Shown here: piece by piece, positions 1 to 7,399 of the stretch | Position numbering within the stretch: position 1 is the stretch's first letter | How the letters are laid out: each line of letters begins with the position of its first letter | From: an uncultured Alphaproteobacteria bacterium | Lineage (GTDB): Bacteria > Pseudomonadota > Alphaproteobacteria > Puniceispirillales > Puniceispirillaceae | NCBI GenBank assembly: GCA_937924895.1 | Contig: CALEYP010000038.1 | Span: 1-26,337, forward strand | Reading direction: 5' to 3' | DNA: 26,337 bases | The notes under the pieces: generated by a model | The model's database searches: none | What the model was told of the DNA's origin: nothing | The model's input: only the letters and a program-made list of their open reading frames with translations | Program-made: the position numbers and the translations under genes

Positions 1-55
<55 letters not shown>

Positions 56-72
56 GTCATTTCATGTAAGTG

Positions 73-100
73 ATGTAGCGCTGACTGTTTGTGAAAGCAA
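73..100 (-). promoter_or_regulatory. Likely sigma70 promoter of the tRNA-Ala gene
   Basis: On the minus strand, TTGCTT (100-95) and CTACAT (78-73) are separated by 16 bases. This fits the alphaproteobacterial pattern CTTGAC-N16/17-CTATAT reasonably well. The predicted start would lie about 10 bases before the mature tRNA 5' end at 55. This is a pattern match only. Confidence 0.45.
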
Positions 101-119
101 GCCTTTTTTTAGCAAAAGA

Positions 120-497
120 CTATTCCTCTTCACCCTCTTCGTCGATACCATCGATGAAATCATCATCCATGTTATCATCGAGCATTCCTGCCTCTTCCTC
201 ATCATCACCGTTTGACTCACCGGCAGGGATTGAAGCGAAATCCTCATCATCCCCCAGATCATCAGTATCAGCTTCTGCTTCGTCCTCTGGCAAGAGTTCC
301 TTTTCAGCTATTTCTTCTGGGGCAGCAGCCGTTGCTGCGGCTTGCTTCGTTGTACGACCACGACGGCTTTTTAGAAGATTATCTGGGTTAAATTCTGTGT
401 CACAGCTGGGACATGTGATAGGTGACTTGTTGAAATCATAAAATTTCATGCCGCATGAGGCGCAGCGTCTCTTTTTACCAAGGTCCTGTTTTGCCAT
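120..497 (-). CDS. TIGR02300-type (FYDLN acid domain) zinc-ribbon protein
   Basis: This 125-residue protein is of unknown function. The N-terminal third is basic and carries a zinc ribbon made by C12-x2-C15 and C29-x2-C32. Between the two pairs lies FYDFN (19-23), a one-residue variant of the FYDLN signature that names the family. The C-terminal half is extremely acidic (long runs of Asp and Glu, ending in EEGEEE) and is probably disordered. The family is known mainly from Alphaproteobacteria, where it often lies beside aroA; here aroA is divergent. I chose the ATG at 497 because AAAGGGA lies 8 bases upstream; an in-frame TTG two codons earlier is less likely. The family assignment is strong but the function is unknown. 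The basic head and acidic tail could suggest binding to a nucleic acid or a basic protein, which is speculation. Confidence 0.88.
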   Translation of the reverse strand: MAKQDLGKKRRCASCGMKFYDFNKSPITCPSCDTEFNPDNLLKSRRGRTTKQAAATAAAPEEIAEKELLPEDEAEADTDDLGDDEDFASIPAGESNGDDEEEAGMLDDNMDDDFIDGIDEEGEEE

Positions 498-733
498 AAT
501 CAATCCCTTTTCTCATTACTAGACAGCACGCATGTCACAGGCCATCTATCATCATAAGTACAGTGGCTAAGTCGCTTAAAATGGGGCTTCTGTCAAAATA
601 AAAATGCACTTTTCATCACTCTGCTGCTTTTTTGCCTTTGATCGGCTCTTTAATTGCCAACAGATTGGAAGTATAAGAAGAGACCATATTTACCAGAAAG
701 TTACCCATCGGCACCCCTGTGAAAGAGTTATCT
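498..733. other. Divergent intergenic region between the FYDLN-type gene and aroA
   Basis: This holds the control regions of two divergent genes. On the minus strand a good -35 TTGACA (596-591) faces the FYDLN-type gene, but its -10 (GACTTA at 17 bases) is poor. On the plus strand TATAAG (672-677) is a good -10 for aroA, but its -35 (TTTAAT at 17 bases) is weak. I see no strong hairpin, no conserved RNA and no credible small ORF. Confidence 0.4.
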
Positions 734-2071
734 ATGTCTGCAGAACGTCAATCACTCCTCTCATCGCAAGCATCAGGCTTATCAGGTCAATTTGATGTGC
801 CAGGTGATAAGTCTATTTCGCATCGCGCCCTAATCCTTGGCTCCCTTGCCGTTGGCCAGACCATTGTCACGGGCTTGCTAGAAGGTGATGACGTGCTTGC
901 CACAAAACAAGCGATGATTGATTGTGGCGCTGATATTACCAAGAAAGATGATGCCTATGTGATCAATGGCGTTGGCTTGGGCGGACTAACCAACCCCACG
1001 GCACCACTTGATCTCGGCAATTCCGGCACAGCGGTTCGTTTGTTGATGGGGTTGATAGCGGGCCAAAGCATGACAGCGACCTTTGTCGGAGATGCCTCAC
1101 TATCCAAACGTCCGATGCGGCGCATCACTGACCCGTTAGAAGAGATGGGCGCTCAGATTGAGATTTCAGAAGGTGGCACTCTACCTGTGACTGTGACAGG
1201 CCTGCCAACACCACTGCCACTATCCTATGAGCCAAGCGTTGCGTCAGCGCAAATCAAATCAGCCATTTTATTGGCGGGGCTTTGTGCTCGTGGGCAAACC
1301 ATTGTCACTGAGCCACATATTTCCCGCGACCATACTGAAGCCATGCTTCGTCATTTTGGCATTAATGTCACACAAGAGATGTTACCTGATGGCCGTCATC
1401 GCGCTACCTTGACTAGCGGCGGCACCCTAACTGCCAAAGATATCGCAGTCCCGCGCGACCCCTCTTCTGCTGCCTTTATTATGGTTGCGGCCCTTATCAC
1501 GGAAGGCTCAGATATCACTTTGCCAGCCATTGGGATGAACCCGCAACGCACGGGGCTGATTATCACGCTGCAAGAGATGGGCGGTGACATCACGCTTTCA
1601 AATGAGCGGATCGAAGGTGGCGAGGCTGTTGCGGATATTCGCATTAAATCATCTCAGCTCACCGGTATTGAGGTGCCAGCGGACCGCGCCGCATCGATGA
1701 TTGATGAATATCCAATCTTGTCAGTCGCAGCGAGCCGTGCCACAGGCCGTACAATTATGACAGGTGTTGCTGAATTACGCGTGAAAGAAACGGATCGGAT
1801 TGCTGTGATGGCAGCTGGTTTGCAAGAATGCGGCGTCAGTGTGGAAGAAGGTGATGATTATATGATTGTCACAGGCGCTGATGAAGCGCCAGCAGGCGGC
1901 GTCACCATAAACAGCCAACATGATCACCGAATCGGCATGTCATTTCTTGTCTTAGGGATGGTATCACAGGCCCCTATCCAAGTTGATGACGTGGCAACCA
2001 TCAATACATCTTTCCCAGGCTTTGCTGATAAGATGAATCAAGTTGGTGCACAGATTCAGTCTGTCAGCTAG
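734..2071 (+). CDS. aroA: 3-phosphoshikimate 1-carboxyvinyltransferase (EPSP synthase), class II
   Basis: This cytoplasmic enzyme joins phosphoenolpyruvate to shikimate-3-phosphate, the sixth step of the shikimate pathway. The 445 residues match the family length. The sequence resembles the class II (Agrobacterium CP4) type: PGDKSISHRA (23-32), LTGLLEGDDV-like region near 45-54, GDASLSKRPM, SAQIKSAILLAG, NPQRTG, SMIDEYPILSVAA, RVKETDRI and DHRIGMSFLVLG. At the position where CP4 has Ala100, in the NAAT motif, this protein has Gly98 (NSGT, 96-99), as in glyphosate-sensitive enzymes. An in-frame GTG lies at 719, but the ATG at 734 is preferred because AAAGAG lies just upstream of it. The gene stops 16 bases before cmk and is probably cotranscribed with it. 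Confidence 0.96.
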   Translation: MSAERQSLLSSQASGLSGQFDVPGDKSISHRALILGSLAVGQTIVTGLLEGDDVLATKQAMIDCGADITKKDDAYVINGVGLGGLTNPTAPLDLGNSGTAVRLLMGLIAGQSMTATFVGDASLSKRPMRRITDPLEEMGAQIEISEGGTLPVTVTGLPTPLPLSYEPSVASAQIKSAILLAGLCARGQTIVTEPHISRDHTEAMLRHFGINVTQEMLPDGRHRATLTSGGTLTAKDIAVPRDPSSAAFIMVAALITEGSDITLPAIGMNPQRTGLIITLQEMGGDITLSNERIEGGEAVADIRIKSSQLTGIEVPADRAASMIDEYPILSVAASRATGRTIMTGVAELRVKETDRIAVMAAGLQECGVSVEEGDDYMIVTGADEAPAGGVTINSQHDHRIGMSFLVLGMVSQAPIQVDDVATINTSFPGFADKMNQVGAQIQSVS

Positions 2072-2087
2072 CTAGACGGAGGCAGCC

Positions 2088-2729
2088 ATGCAAATCGCTA
2101 TTGACGGACCAGCCGCTTCTGGCAAAGGCACCCTCGCCAAGACCTTGGCCATGAAATTTGGCTTTGATTATCTTGACACAGGCACTTTATATCGCGCTGT
2201 TGCGCGCGATGCTTTGGCACAATCGGTTGACCTACAAGACCCAGAAGGTCAGGTCGATACCCTCTGCCAAATTGCGTATGACCTTGCCTTACCCCTTGAA
2301 AACACTGATGGTTTACGTGCGGCGGATGTCGCACAAGCGGCCTCTAAAGTCGCTTCACTTAGCAAAGTACGAGATGCCCTCATTGCCAAACAACGGTCAT
2401 TTGCCGCATCCCCTCCCTCTGGCCAAGGCGCGGTACTTGATGGCCGTGATATTGGTACAGTGATTTTGCCGGAGGCTGATATCAAATTTTATATCGATGC
2501 TGATATCACGGTGCGGGCCCGAAGACGGCACCTCGAATTGTCAGTCCATGATGATAATTTGACCCTCGCAGAAGTGCTTGCTGACTTAACCGAGCGAGAT
2601 GCCCGCGATAAAAATAGAGCCACCGCGCCATTAATTCCTGCGGATGATGCGATTTTTATTGACACTAGCGAGAAGAATGCAGAAGAAGTGTTACAGCTTG
2701 TTGCCTCCCTTGTAGAAGAGAGGCGCTAG
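2088..2729 (+). CDS. cmk: Cytidylate kinase (CMP kinase)
   Basis: This enzyme phosphorylates CMP and dCMP with ATP to give CDP and dCDP. The 213-residue protein has the P-loop GPAASGKGT at 7-15. It also has the family motif GRDIGTVILPEA near the middle, the basic RARRRHLEL stretch and the lid region RDARDKNRATAPL, whose arginines contact phosphates. The length is usual for the family. A strong GGAGG lies 7 bases before the ATG. The aroA-cmk-rpsA order is conserved widely in proteobacteria. The stop is followed by a 223-base leader to rpsA with no terminator I can see, so read-through into rpsA is likely. Confidence 0.97.
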   Translation: MQIAIDGPAASGKGTLAKTLAMKFGFDYLDTGTLYRAVARDALAQSVDLQDPEGQVDTLCQIAYDLALPLENTDGLRAADVAQAASKVASLSKVRDALIAKQRSFAASPPSGQGAVLDGRDIGTVILPEADIKFYIDADITVRARRRHLELSVHDDNLTLAEVLADLTERDARDKNRATAPLIPADDAIFIDTSEKNAEEVLQLVASLVEERR

Positions 2730-2952
2730 CAACATTCGATTTGCCATCAGTCTAGGGCTGGTAAATCAATTTAACCTTTTGAAACGCTGGATGGAAGATT
2801 GTGCCATACTCATCCACGTGTTTATTCAAATCAGCGGCAAGCGAGGCTTGCACATGATTTGTGCCTTAGATAATAAACACCGCCTTTTTCCAGCAAAGGC
2901 TTTATGTTGAGACGCAACGTCCGCATAAGAATGGCATCAACGGAGAACTTAA
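2730..2952 (+). promoter_or_regulatory. rpsA leader region with two small hairpins and a possible promoter
   Basis: This 223-base gap is long for such a tightly packed cluster. It contains two perfect small inverted repeats: GCAAGC-gag-GCTTGC (2837-2851) and GCCTTT-N7-AAAGGC (2882-2900). A possible promoter is TTGCAC (2848-2853), 17 bases, TAATAA (2871-2876). In Escherichia coli, S1 represses its own mRNA through leader hairpins. A similar role here is inference, as the sequence itself is not one I recognise. A short ORF at 2854-2910 overlaps the second hairpin. Confidence 0.4.
2854..2910 (+). CDS. Possible 18-residue upstream ORF in the rpsA leader
   Basis: ATG at 2854, 18 codons, stop TGA at 2908-2910; it would encode MICALDNKHRLFPAKALC. 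A GAGG at 2843-2846 lies 7 bases before the ATG, a good ribosome-binding spacing. The ORF contains the hairpin at 2882-2900. It would only be made from transcripts that start upstream, for example read-through from cmk, because the promoter suggested at 2848-2876 would start downstream of this ATG. A chance ORF of this size is quite possible. Confidence 0.2.
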   Translation: MICALDNKHRLFPAKALC

Positions 2953-4638
2953 TTGTCAAACGCAGAAAATTTTGCAGATCTGCTTGCTGAGAGCTTTGCA
3001 GAAAATATGTCAATCGAAGGCAGTGTCGTAAAAGGCTATGTCATCGATGTTGTTGGTGACTATGCTGTCATCGATGTAGGCCTAAAATCAGAAGGCCGTG
3101 TTCCTTTGAAAGAATTTGGTGCTGCTGATGCAGATACTGAAATCAAATCAGGCGACACAGTAGAAGTTTATGTTGAGCGTATGGAAGACCGTGATGGTCA
3201 GGCCGTCCTCAGCCGCGAAAAGGCAAGACGCGAAGAAGCATGGATCATGCTTGAGCGCGCCTTTGAAGCACAAGAACGTGTCACAGGCGTTATCTTTGGC
3301 CGTGTGAAGGGTGGCTTTACAGTTGATCTGTCAGGCGCCACAGCCTTCCTACCTGGCTCACAAGTTGATATCCGCCCTGTCCATGACATTGCACCACTTA
3401 TGGGCACCCCACAGCCATTCCAGATTTTGAAGATCGACAGACGTCGTGGCAACATTGTTGTATCACGCCGCGCGGTTCTCGAAGAATCTCGTGCTGAAGC
3501 ACGCTCTGAGTTGGTCTCAAGCCTTGAAGAAGGTCAGGTCCTACAAGGTGTGGTTAAGAACATCACAGATTACGGTGCCTTCGTTGATTTGGGCGGCGTC
3601 GATGGCTTGCTACACGTGACAGATATCGCATGGCGTCGTATCAACCACCCATCAGAAGCTTTGACTGTTGGTCAGACTGTTGATGTTCAGGTTATCCGCT
3701 TTAACCAGGAAACACAGCGTATTTCACTTGGCATGAAGCAATTAATGTCAGACCCATGGGAAGCTGCTGCTGAGAAGTTCCCTATCGGTGCGAAGCTCAC
3801 AGGCCGTGTGACAAATATCACTGACTATGGCGCATTCGTTGAGTTGGACGAAGGTATCGAAGGTCTTGTTCACGTTTCAGAAATGAGCTGGACAAAGAAG
3901 AACGTACACCCTGGCAAGATTGTATCTACCAGCCAAGAAATCGAAGTTATGGTACTCGATATCGATATGACAAAGCGTCGTATCTCACTTGGCCTAAAGC
4001 AGGTACAAGGCAACCCATGGGAAGAGTTTGCAGCTGCAAACCCAGCCGGTACTGAAATTGAAGGCGAAATCCGCAACATCACTGAGTTCGGTCTCTTTGT
4101 AGGCTTGAGCGCTGAGATTGATGGTTTGGTTCACCTTTCAGATATCTCTTGGGAAGTGACAGGCGAAGAAGCGCTTGAAGGCTTCACAAAAGGCGACATG
4201 GTAAAAGCGAAGGTCCTAGACGTTGATGTTGAGAAAGAACGTATCTCACTTGGCATCAAGCAAATGTCTGAAGACCCCTATGCTGGTCAGCTAGACCAAG
4301 TCCGCAAGGGCGAAACAGTGACATGTACAATTACTGAAGTCACTGAACAGGGTCTTGAAGTACGCGTTGGCGAAGGCCTGTCTGGCTTTATCCGCCGCGG
4401 TGACCTTGCGAAAGAGCGTTCAGAACAGCGTACAGAGCGTTTTGCTGTTGAAGAAAAGCTTGATGCGGTTATCACATCAATCGACAATAAGACACGTAAA
4501 TTGTCATTGTCTGTGAAGGCACGCGAGATTGCTGAAGAAAAAGCAGCAATGGCAAACTTCGGCTCGTCAGACTCAGGCGCAAGCTTGGGTGATATCCTTG
4601 GCGCCGCATTGGCCAAAAAGGACAATGACGACAGCTAA
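2953..4638 (+). CDS. rpsA: 30S ribosomal protein S1
   Basis: S1 binds mRNA leaders and helps the 30S subunit start translation. The 561-residue protein has six S1-type OB folds in series, beginning roughly at residues 23, 108, 195, 280, 367 and 454. The middle repeats show the classic ITDYGAFVDL and GLLHVTD, ITDYGAFVEL and GLVHVSE, and ITEFGLFVGL and GLVHLSD patterns. The first and last repeats are diverged, as is usual. The start is TTG at 2953, chosen because GGAG lies 7 bases upstream and the encoded N-terminus (SNAENFADLLAESF) fits alphaproteobacterial S1; the ATG at 3007 would cut into the first repeat. Codon choice looks more uniform than in neighbours, as expected for a highly expressed gene. 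A strong terminator follows. Confidence 0.97.
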   Translation: MSNAENFADLLAESFAENMSIEGSVVKGYVIDVVGDYAVIDVGLKSEGRVPLKEFGAADADTEIKSGDTVEVYVERMEDRDGQAVLSREKARREEAWIMLERAFEAQERVTGVIFGRVKGGFTVDLSGATAFLPGSQVDIRPVHDIAPLMGTPQPFQILKIDRRRGNIVVSRRAVLEESRAEARSELVSSLEEGQVLQGVVKNITDYGAFVDLGGVDGLLHVTDIAWRRINHPSEALTVGQTVDVQVIRFNQETQRISLGMKQLMSDPWEAAAEKFPIGAKLTGRVTNITDYGAFVELDEGIEGLVHVSEMSWTKKNVHPGKIVSTSQEIEVMVLDIDMTKRRISLGLKQVQGNPWEEFAAANPAGTEIEGEIRNITEFGLFVGLSAEIDGLVHLSDISWEVTGEEALEGFTKGDMVKAKVLDVDVEKERISLGIKQMSEDPYAGQLDQVRKGETVTCTITEVTEQGLEVRVGEGLSGFIRRGDLAKERSEQRTERFAVEEKLDAVITSIDNKTRKLSLSVKAREIAEEKAAMANFGSSDSGASLGDILGAALAKKDNDDS

Positions 4639-4667
4639 GACACGTAACGTCTGATGAAATAAATGAA

Positions 4668-4703
4668 AAAGGCCCCTTTTTTGCGAAAGGGGCCTTTCTT
4701 TTT
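4668..4703 (+). terminator. Strong intrinsic terminator after rpsA
   Basis: A perfect 12-bp stem AAAGGCCCCTTT (4668-4679) pairs with AAAGGGGCCTTT (4686-4697) across a 6-base loop, and is followed by CTTTTT. The 5' arm is preceded by A residues, so it could also act on the other strand. It closes the aroA-cmk-rpsA unit. It is the clearest terminator in the window. Confidence 0.93.
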
Positions 4704-4707
4704 GGCG

Positions 4708-4723
4708 CAAAAGCTAGCTTTTG
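4708..4723. repeat. Perfect 16-bp palindrome upstream of ihfB
   Basis: CAAAAGCTAGCTTTTG reads the same on both strands. It sits between the rpsA terminator and the -35 of the likely ihfB promoter (4725). This is a natural place for a dimeric repressor or activator site. No regulator can be named from the sequence. Because it has no loop, it is better explained as a DNA site than as an RNA hairpin. Confidence 0.5.
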
Positions 4724-4724
4724 A

Positions 4725-4753
4725 TTGACCAAAAGGACCTGTTTCGTCATGAT
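4725..4753 (+). promoter_or_regulatory. Likely ihfB promoter
   Basis: TTGACC (4725-4730) and CATGAT (4748-4753) are separated by 17 bases. The start would lie near 4760, giving a leader of about 25 bases with AAGG as ribosome-binding site, 7 bases before the ihfB ATG. The -35 is good and the -10 is weak. Confidence 0.45.
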
Positions 4754-4785
4754 TTAGGCTAAGCAAGATGTTTTAAGGTTGTGGC

Positions 4786-5067
4786 ATGACGAAATCTGAA
4801 TTGATTGCCCGATTGGCAGCACAAAATCCAAGCCTCTATCATCGCGATATTGAGCGGCTCGTAAATACTGTATTTGATACAATTATCGAAGCGCTAGAAG
4901 ATGGTAATCGCGTTGAGTTGCGTGGCTTTGGAGCCTTTTCCGTGCGTCATAGAGATGGGCGCATGGGCCGGAATCCACGGACGGGCGAAGCTGTTGAGGT
5001 GGCGCCGAAATCTGTTCCTTTCTTCAAAATGGGGAAAGGCATGAAAGAGCGGCTTAACAAATCATAA
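4786..5067 (+). CDS. ihfB: Integration host factor subunit beta
   Basis: IHF is a heterodimer that bends DNA sharply and helps in transcription, replication and recombination. This 93-residue protein has the HU/IHF fold. It begins MTKSELIARLA, as IHF-beta does, and has the core VELRGFGAFSVR. The DNA-contacting beta-arm signature GRNPRTGEAVEV follows, with the conserved proline that wedges between bases, and then a VPFFKMGKGMKERL tail. The subunit call (beta rather than alpha or HU) rests on the N-terminus and on the position directly after rpsA, which is the conserved place for ihfB. AAGG lies 7 bases before the ATG. Confidence 0.93.
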   Translation: MTKSELIARLAAQNPSLYHRDIERLVNTVFDTIIEALEDGNRVELRGFGAFSVRHRDGRMGRNPRTGEAVEVAPKSVPFFKMGKGMKERLNKS

Positions 5068-5107
5068 AACACCCCCTTTCATCGGGTGAAAAGAGAGGCT
5101 GCGCCTA

Positions 5108-5407
5108 ATGGCGGCTATTTTCAAATTTCTGTGGGTGATTATTAGCCTCTGCTTCTTTGGCTATTGTGCCTATTTCGCAGTTGTGAATGCCAGCGACATC
5201 GATCTCATATTATTGCCAACTTTGCCAATCCTCACAGCGCCCATCTGGCTTGCTATGTTATTGGCTTTTGGCGCCGGCTTATTAATTGTGGGTACAGCCG
5301 CATCATTGCGCCTCATGCAAATGCAATTCACCATTCGCTCATTACGCAAACAGCTTGCTAAACAAGCGCTTATCGAGACCACCAATCATGATAAGACAGG
5401 GCGCTAA
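5108..5407 (+). CDS. LapA-domain (DUF1049) inner-membrane protein
   Basis: This 99-residue membrane protein has two hydrophobic segments, about 7-28 and 42-66. They are followed by a basic, probably cytoplasmic, helix (RLMQMQFTIRSLRKQLAKQ) and a short polar tail. The layout and the AVVNASDIDLILLP stretch after the first segment fit the LapA family. In Escherichia coli, LapA works with LapB in controlling lipopolysaccharide assembly through LpxC turnover; a similar role here is inference. It lies between ihfB and trpF, the common alphaproteobacterial position. AGAGAGG is 9 bases before the ATG, and the stop is 3 bases from trpF, so the two are probably translated together. Confidence 0.8.
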   Translation: MAAIFKFLWVIISLCFFGYCAYFAVVNASDIDLILLPTLPILTAPIWLAMLLAFGAGLLIVGTAASLRLMQMQFTIRSLRKQLAKQALIETTNHDKTGR

Positions 5408-5410
5408 CCT

Positions 5411-6073
5411 ATGATAAATTTATCCCAACGCCTACCAGCTCAGGGTGCCAAAATTTGTGGCATTCGCACAGCTGCCGATTATCATCACTGTCACAAGGTA
5501 GGCGCGGCCTTTATTGGCATGGTATTTTTTGAAAAATCACCTCGTCACCTGTCCTTTGAGGAAGCCGCGCAACTTCGTGATTGCGCACAAGCAGATGGCC
5601 CGTTACGGGTTGCCTTGACCGTTGATGCGACAGACAAATATCTAGCTGACATCATTGCCTATGCGGCGCCAGATATCATCCAACTTCATGGTGCAGAGAC
5701 ACCGCAGCAAGCCGCCAGCATCAGAGAGAGCACCCAGCTACCTGTGATGAAGGCCATTCGCGTAAGAGATAGCGCCGATATCGAGGCCGCAGAGGACTAT
5801 TATGACTCAGTGGATATGCTGTTATTTGATGCCTTTGCGCCGCAAACAGGCTTGCCTGGCGGAACCGGCCATCAATTTGATTGGCAATTAGTGGCGAATC
5901 TATCCCTTCCCCTTCCCTGGATGTTAGCAGGGGGACTGACAGCCGAGACTTTAGGTGATGCCAAGGTACAGACTGGGGCCCGTTATTTTGACGTCTCATC
6001 CGCCGTTGAAGGGGAAAAGGGCGTCAAAGATCATGAAAAAATAACAGCCTTTGTAAAGGCGGCCCAAATTTAA
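5411..6073 (+). CDS. trpF: Phosphoribosylanthranilate isomerase
   Basis: TrpF converts N-(5-phosphoribosyl)anthranilate to its 1-(o-carboxyphenylamino)-deoxyribulose-5-phosphate form, the third step of tryptophan synthesis. The 220-residue TIM barrel has KICGI with catalytic Cys16, FFEKSPRHL, IIQLHGAE, LLFDAFAPQTGLPGGTG (with the general-acid Asp) and the phosphate-binding LAGGL and FDVSSAVE near the end. The length is normal. It starts 3 bases after the lapA-like stop, with AGGG about 11 bases upstream, so translational coupling is likely. TrpF is a separate gene here rather than fused to TrpC. Confidence 0.95.
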   Translation: MINLSQRLPAQGAKICGIRTAADYHHCHKVGAAFIGMVFFEKSPRHLSFEEAAQLRDCAQADGPLRVALTVDATDKYLADIIAYAAPDIIQLHGAETPQQAASIRESTQLPVMKAIRVRDSADIEAAEDYYDSVDMLLFDAFAPQTGLPGGTGHQFDWQLVANLSLPLPWMLAGGLTAETLGDAKVQTGARYFDVSSAVEGEKGVKDHEKITAFVKAAQI

Positions 6074-6081
6074 AGAAATCA

Positions 6082-6109
6082 GTGGCAACCACGCGGAAAT
6101 CATCTATAT
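6082..6109 (+). promoter_or_regulatory. Possible promoter for trpBA
   Basis: GTGGCA (6082-6087) and CTATAT (6104-6109) are separated by 16 bases, in the 79-base gap between trpF and trpB. The -10 matches the alphaproteobacterial consensus, the -35 only in part. No Trp-rich leader peptide or attenuator hairpin is seen in the gap. Confidence 0.3.
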
Positions 6110-6152
6110 CTATGATGACAGAATAATTACATGTGATGAGCAGGGTATGAGT

Positions 6153-7373
6153 ATGGAACAAGCATTAAACTCATTTCAGAGCGGACCAGATGAAGATGGT
6201 CGTTTTGGTATTCATGGCGGACGATTTGTCGCCGAAACATTAATGCCTTTGATTCTATCTGTTGAGCAAGCCTATCGCGATGCGCAGGCTGACCCAGAAT
6301 TTGAAGCACAGCTTCGTTATTACCAAACACATTATATTGGGCGCCCATCGCCTTTGTATTTTGCCGAGCGATTGACTGACTATTTTGGCGGCGCAAAATT
6401 ATATTTCAAACGTGATGAGCTAAACCATACAGGGGCCCACAAGATTAATAACGTACTTGGTCAGGCCTTGCTTGCCAAACGGATGGGCAAAACCAAAATT
6501 ATCGCTGAAACAGGCGCCGGTCAGCACGGGGTTGCGACAGCCACAGCCTGTGCCTTGTTTGACCTAGAATGTGAAGTGTTTATGGGCGCCGAAGATGTGC
6601 GCCGCCAGAAACCTAACGTTGATCGCATGCGCCTGCTTGGTGCCAAGGTACACCCTGTCACTTCTGGTACATCCACCTTGAAAGATGCGATGAATGAAGC
6701 GCTACGCTATTGGGTGGCCAATCCAGAAACCCATTTCTACATCATCGGCACTGTGGCAGGTCCGCACCCTTACCCAGAAATGGTACGTGATTTCCAAGCC
6801 ATTATCGGTAAAGAAGCCAAGGATCAGATGATGGAAGCGGAAGGCCGCTTGCCTGATGCGCTGATTGCCTGCATTGGGGGCGGATCAAATGCGATGGGGC
6901 TTTTCCATCCTTTCCTTGATGACAAGGAAGTTGATATTTATGGCGTTGAAGCAGCCGGTCACGGCATTGATAGTGGCCTTCATGCGGCCAGCCTGACAGG
7001 CGGCAATCCAGGCGTATTACATGGTAACCGCACTTATCTTTTGCAATCAGATGATGGTCAAATTACAGATGCGCATTCTATTTCGGCAGGGCTAGATTAT
7101 CCAGGCATTGGACCAGAACATGCTTGGCTGCATGATGTGGGCCGCGTCAATTATGTTAGCGCCACAGATGAAGAGGCCCTCAAGGCTTTCCAGCTATGTT
7201 CACGCAAAGAAGGTATTATTCCGGCCCTTGAGCCGTCTCATGCCTTGGCATTTGCCTCGACCTTTATCCCAAAACTGGGCAAAGATAAGGTTGTAATTTT
7301 GAATATGTGTGGCAGAGGCGACAAGGATTTGGGTGCTGTCTTGCCGATGCTTGACGAACGTGGCTTGCTGTAA
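6153..7373 (+). CDS. trpB: Tryptophan synthase beta chain
   Basis: TrpB condenses indole with L-serine to make tryptophan, using pyridoxal phosphate, in an alpha2-beta2 complex with TrpA. The protein is about 406 residues, the usual length. It has FGGRFVAETLMPL-type start (GIHGGRFVAETLMPLI), the PLP lysine in HTGAHKINN (about residue 97), the ETGAGQHGVATA loop, the phosphate-binding CIGGGSNAMG and the closing LNMCGRGDKDL. I prefer the ATG at 6153, because AGGG lies 7 bases upstream of it; the ATG at 6147 is only 1 base from that site. trpA follows after 26 bases. Confidence 0.97.
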   Translation: MEQALNSFQSGPDEDGRFGIHGGRFVAETLMPLILSVEQAYRDAQADPEFEAQLRYYQTHYIGRPSPLYFAERLTDYFGGAKLYFKRDELNHTGAHKINNVLGQALLAKRMGKTKIIAETGAGQHGVATATACALFDLECEVFMGAEDVRRQKPNVDRMRLLGAKVHPVTSGTSTLKDAMNEALRYWVANPETHFYIIGTVAGPHPYPEMVRDFQAIIGKEAKDQMMEAEGRLPDALIACIGGGSNAMGLFHPFLDDKEVDIYGVEAAGHGIDSGLHAASLTGGNPGVLHGNRTYLLQSDDGQITDAHSISAGLDYPGIGPEHAWLHDVGRVNYVSATDEEALKAFQLCSRKEGIIPALEPSHALAFASTFIPKLGKDKVVILNMCGRGDKDLGAVLPMLDERGLL

Positions 7374-7399
7374 GCTGTTGAATAAAAGGGACAAATAAG

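Noticed and set aside
91..441. Plus-strand serine-rich 116-residue ORF
   Set aside because: It is the antisense of the acidic FYDLN-type gene; GAT/GAA/GAG codons read backwards give Ser/Ile/Phe. No family, no ribosome-binding site.
4287..4625. Minus-strand ORF of 112 residues
   Set aside because: Antisense shadow of rpsA with Ser/Arg-rich composition and no recognisable domain. The same holds for 3198-3455.
5070..5088. Terminator after ihfB
   Set aside because: The CACCC/GGGTG stem is only 5 bp and is followed by A residues on the plus strand, so it lacks a T-tract.
6074..6152. Tryptophan attenuator before trpB
   Set aside because: No Trp-rich leader ORF and no competing hairpins are visible in this gap.
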